Part shown: positions 6,101 through 6,576 of the stretch, in pieces
Layout: every line of letters starts with the position of its first letter
Numbering within the stretch: position 1 is the stretch's first letter
NCBI GenBank assembly: GCA_020719105.1
Contig: DYQV01000140.1
Location: 1-6,576, forward strand
Source of the DNA: Rikenella microfusus
Lineage (GTDB): Bacteria; Bacteroidota; Bacteroidia; Bacteroidales; SZUA-534
Length of the DNA: 6,576 nucleotides
Direction: 5' to 3'
Notes under the pieces: model-generated
Told to the model about the DNA's origin: nothing
Database searches by the model: none
The model's input: the letters and a program-made list of their open reading frames with translations, nothing else
Translations under genes and position numbers: made by a program

Positions 6101-6396
6101 CTATCCTGCCAAACGTTTCGCAATTTTTCCGGTAATAAATCAATAATACGAGAACCGATACTTAATTCTACTCCAAAAGCAATTTGGAATTGAAATTTGA
6201 AATTATTATTTAAGGTTTTAATGCAATAATTTGTGTCGATTGACCAGATGGAATCATCTGTGTTTTCAAACAACGAGGTATAACAAGCCTCGCTTTCCAA
6301 TAATTGCGATTTGAATAAAGATAGCTCCGAAACAAGTGCTTTTGATTCAGCCAGCTCTTTTTGCAGTTGAATGGTTGTATGTTTTAATTCATCCAT
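3145..6396 (-). CDS. Soluble multi-PAS/GAF sensor histidine kinase
   Basis: The 1083-aa product begins with a coiled-coil-like helix (about 1-37). Five predicted PAS domains follow: about 38-149, 163-274, 288-405, 600-713 and 720-833. A GAF-like domain lies at about 420-590. PAS3 has the PAS_3 type features (YRPEEF, HADD, WVHERG). PAS5 carries PKILESG (765-771) and the LW...W-G pattern (782-793) seen in NifL/Aer-like PAS domains. Several PAS units end in the usual D-I-T/S closing motif. HisKA (about 855-920) has phosphoacceptor H864 in SIIAHDLRSPF. HATPase_c (about 965-1080) has N-box N978/N982, G1 DNGTGI (1014-1019) and G2 GTGLGL (1044-1049), so an active kinase is expected. There is no transmembrane segment, signal peptide or receiver domain, indicating cytosolic sensing. 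The ligand is unknown and no response regulator is adjacent. An in-frame stop 24 bp upstream (6421-6423) makes ATG 6396 the only plausible start. Confidence 0.95.
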   Translation of the reverse strand: MDELKHTTIQLQKELAESKALVSELSLFKSQLLESEACYTSLFENTDDSIWSIDTNYCIKTLNNNFKFQFQIAFGVELSIGSRIIDLLPEKLRNVWQDRYSRALHGESFSVIDHFEFEEVAQYIEVRFNPIQLNNVFVGASIFGRDITLQELAKKNLQESDANQKSLIENVNARIWSIDTKYNIIIANNNFKNDYKLAFNADLEKGVYSMINLPPEMEQVWMERYSKALKGNQFSVIDEFHDRGLPQFAETFLNPITVNEKIIGATCLSYDISEQKRAEDALKESEHKLKSLIANIPSVTFNCLADENETLTFISKEIYNLSGYRPEEFIEKKKLPYDSLIHADDLKSVKNQIAEKLRLKQSFDLIYRIIHKSGEIIWVHERGRGNYNDQGILLFTSGTISDITQQKRAEEELLESEQRFRFLSKVSVDLLSFKTKKELLTYLADSLSVQLPDCIIMVASVEEKNKTLLLTNLAGIESGLLQQIQSILSKNPLDREYPINPDVYKSLKCGKLVKNKQSIHHLLEGVVPEQASVYIETLFPSFSVYTLGIKKENQLVAGLFILSKTPIQTTDFSFIESLANLTTIVLRQLLLLEALYYSEEKLRKIFDHSKAAISIHDENSFLMVNKAWEQFTGYTADESKHLQPLDLAHPQERERIKEITIARLKGEEAPSNYLFPLLTKDSEEKWVDMSASVIDFEGKLATLVISNDITDRRKKELEISKLSTAIINAPLSIVITDIDGNIEYVNPHFCELTGYTYEEALSNNPKILESGLTSREVFDDLWNTILRGEVWNGEFINRKKNQEIYYESARIAPIFDEEGIIISFIAVKEDITERKINLKRIEQSEQELKELNAQKDKFFSIIAHDLRSPFSGLVGLTSLLKENIKTLESKEIDFYLELINHSTQHVLKLLEDLLAWARTQTGRTEFNPIRLNSFEYIQETIQVQLLAANAKSITIKNIATTDLIAFADRNMVLTVLRNIVANAIKYTHRNGTIEIKSYSKTFHDKPFVVFAVKDNGTGIAKDKMNKLFKIEENFTTPGTEKEKGTGLGLILCKEFVEMNGGKIWCESTEGIGSIFYFSLPAAP
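5575..6285 (-). repeat. Tandemly duplicated N-terminal PAS modules in the kinase gene
   Basis: PAS1 (about residues 38-149, bases 5950-6285) and PAS2 (about 163-274, bases 5575-5910) align at a constant offset of 125 residues. Shared landmarks include SLFEN/SLIEN (41 and 166), WSIDT (51 and 176), NNNF (63 and 188), VW..RYS.AL.G..FSVID (from 95 and 220) and F.NPI (128 and 252). The units are clearly related at protein level but diverged in DNA, so the duplication is old. The other three PAS domains do not share this pattern. Confidence 0.75.
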
Positions 6397-6576
6397 TATG
6401 CAAATGAATTTGACTTGTTTTTATTCTCTGCGACACCCTTTTGACCATTAATTTTGAAATCAGATTCCATATAAACAGAAAGATACCCCATTGGTTCACT
6501 CAAAGTGATTTTTATTGAACTAAAATTTAACCCGCTTTATTCATACCTGAGCACAGCGAAAGGTGTGAATGTGCGA
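6397..6576 (-). promoter_or_regulatory. Upstream region of the histidine kinase gene
   Basis: This non-coding stretch must hold the kinase promoter unless the gene is read from further upstream. There is no Shine-Dalgarno site before the ATG; the preceding bases are A-rich, as is usual in Bacteroidota. A -7-like TATCTTTC lies on the minus strand at 6484-6477, but the nearest upstream TTG is only about 15 bp away, short of the usual 19-21, so the assignment is weak. The far end carries the inverted repeat listed separately. Confidence 0.25.
6538..6571. repeat. REP-like inverted repeat at the window edge
   Basis: The arm ttcatacct (6540-6548) pairs with aggtgtgaa (6561-6569) over 9 positions with one wobble (6544-6565) and a 12-nt loop. 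The stem can extend by A6539-T6570 and a T-G wobble (6538-6571). The core, cctgagc followed by a short spacer and gaaagg, looks like a variant of the widespread CTGAGC...GAAGG palindromic repeat type found between genes. It may be part of a larger element cut by the window end. No T-run follows in the window on the plus strand. Confidence 0.5.

Noticed and set aside
293..6396. Defence, secondary-metabolite or other novel multi-gene system
   Set aside because: All five genes belong to recognisable families with ordinary domains. The four-gene run is housekeeping and envelope-related, and the kinase has no partner gene here that would suggest a new system.

Overview
This window looks like chromosomal DNA from a member of the Bacteroidota (Bacteroidetes), probably class Bacteroidia or a relative. 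The main evidence is a gldH-type lipoprotein gene next to a PSP1/RicT-family gene, a TrmB whose first residues match the Bacteroidota pattern, moderately AT-rich DNA, no Shine-Dalgarno-like sites before the starts, and heptamer and palindromic intergenic repeats of a kind I associate with this phylum. All five genes lie on the minus strand, so transcription runs from high to low coordinates.

Layout, in the direction of transcription. (a) 6397-6576 is upstream non-coding sequence with a small REP-like inverted repeat at the window edge. (b) 3145-6396 encodes a large soluble sensor histidine kinase (1083 aa; five predicted PAS domains, one GAF-like domain, then HisKA and HATPase_c). Its two N-terminal PAS domains look like a tandem duplication. 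(c) 2953-3144 is a 192-bp AT-rich gap, probably containing the promoter of the next group. (d) 2952 down to 293 is a tightly packed run of four genes: ricT-like, gldH, trmB and an alkyltransferase-like (ATL) gene. The junctions are a 17-bp overlap, a 9-bp gap and an 11-bp overlap, which suggests one operon. (e) 1-292 is non-coding and repetitive.

The four-gene group is mostly housekeeping: a RicT/PSP1 iron-sulfur-type RNA-processing cofactor candidate, an outer-envelope lipoprotein of the gliding-associated GldH family, the tRNA m7G46 methyltransferase, and an ATL protein that flags O6-alkylguanine lesions for excision repair. They share no obvious pathway, so the tight packing probably reflects shared expression. 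The histidine kinase has no response regulator beside it in this window.

The least ordinary part is 1-299. A degenerate tandem array with a 7-bp period fills both ends of the region. It is interrupted by a ~115-bp element made of one long imperfect hairpin and three short ones. Removing the 124 bp between two 9-bp direct repeats (80-88 and 204-212) puts the two halves of the array back in heptamer phase. This suggests a small non-autonomous palindromic element inserted into the array. The stop codon of the ATL gene lies inside the same array. I found no convincing novel multi-gene system, CRISPR array, tRNA, rRNA or transposase gene.
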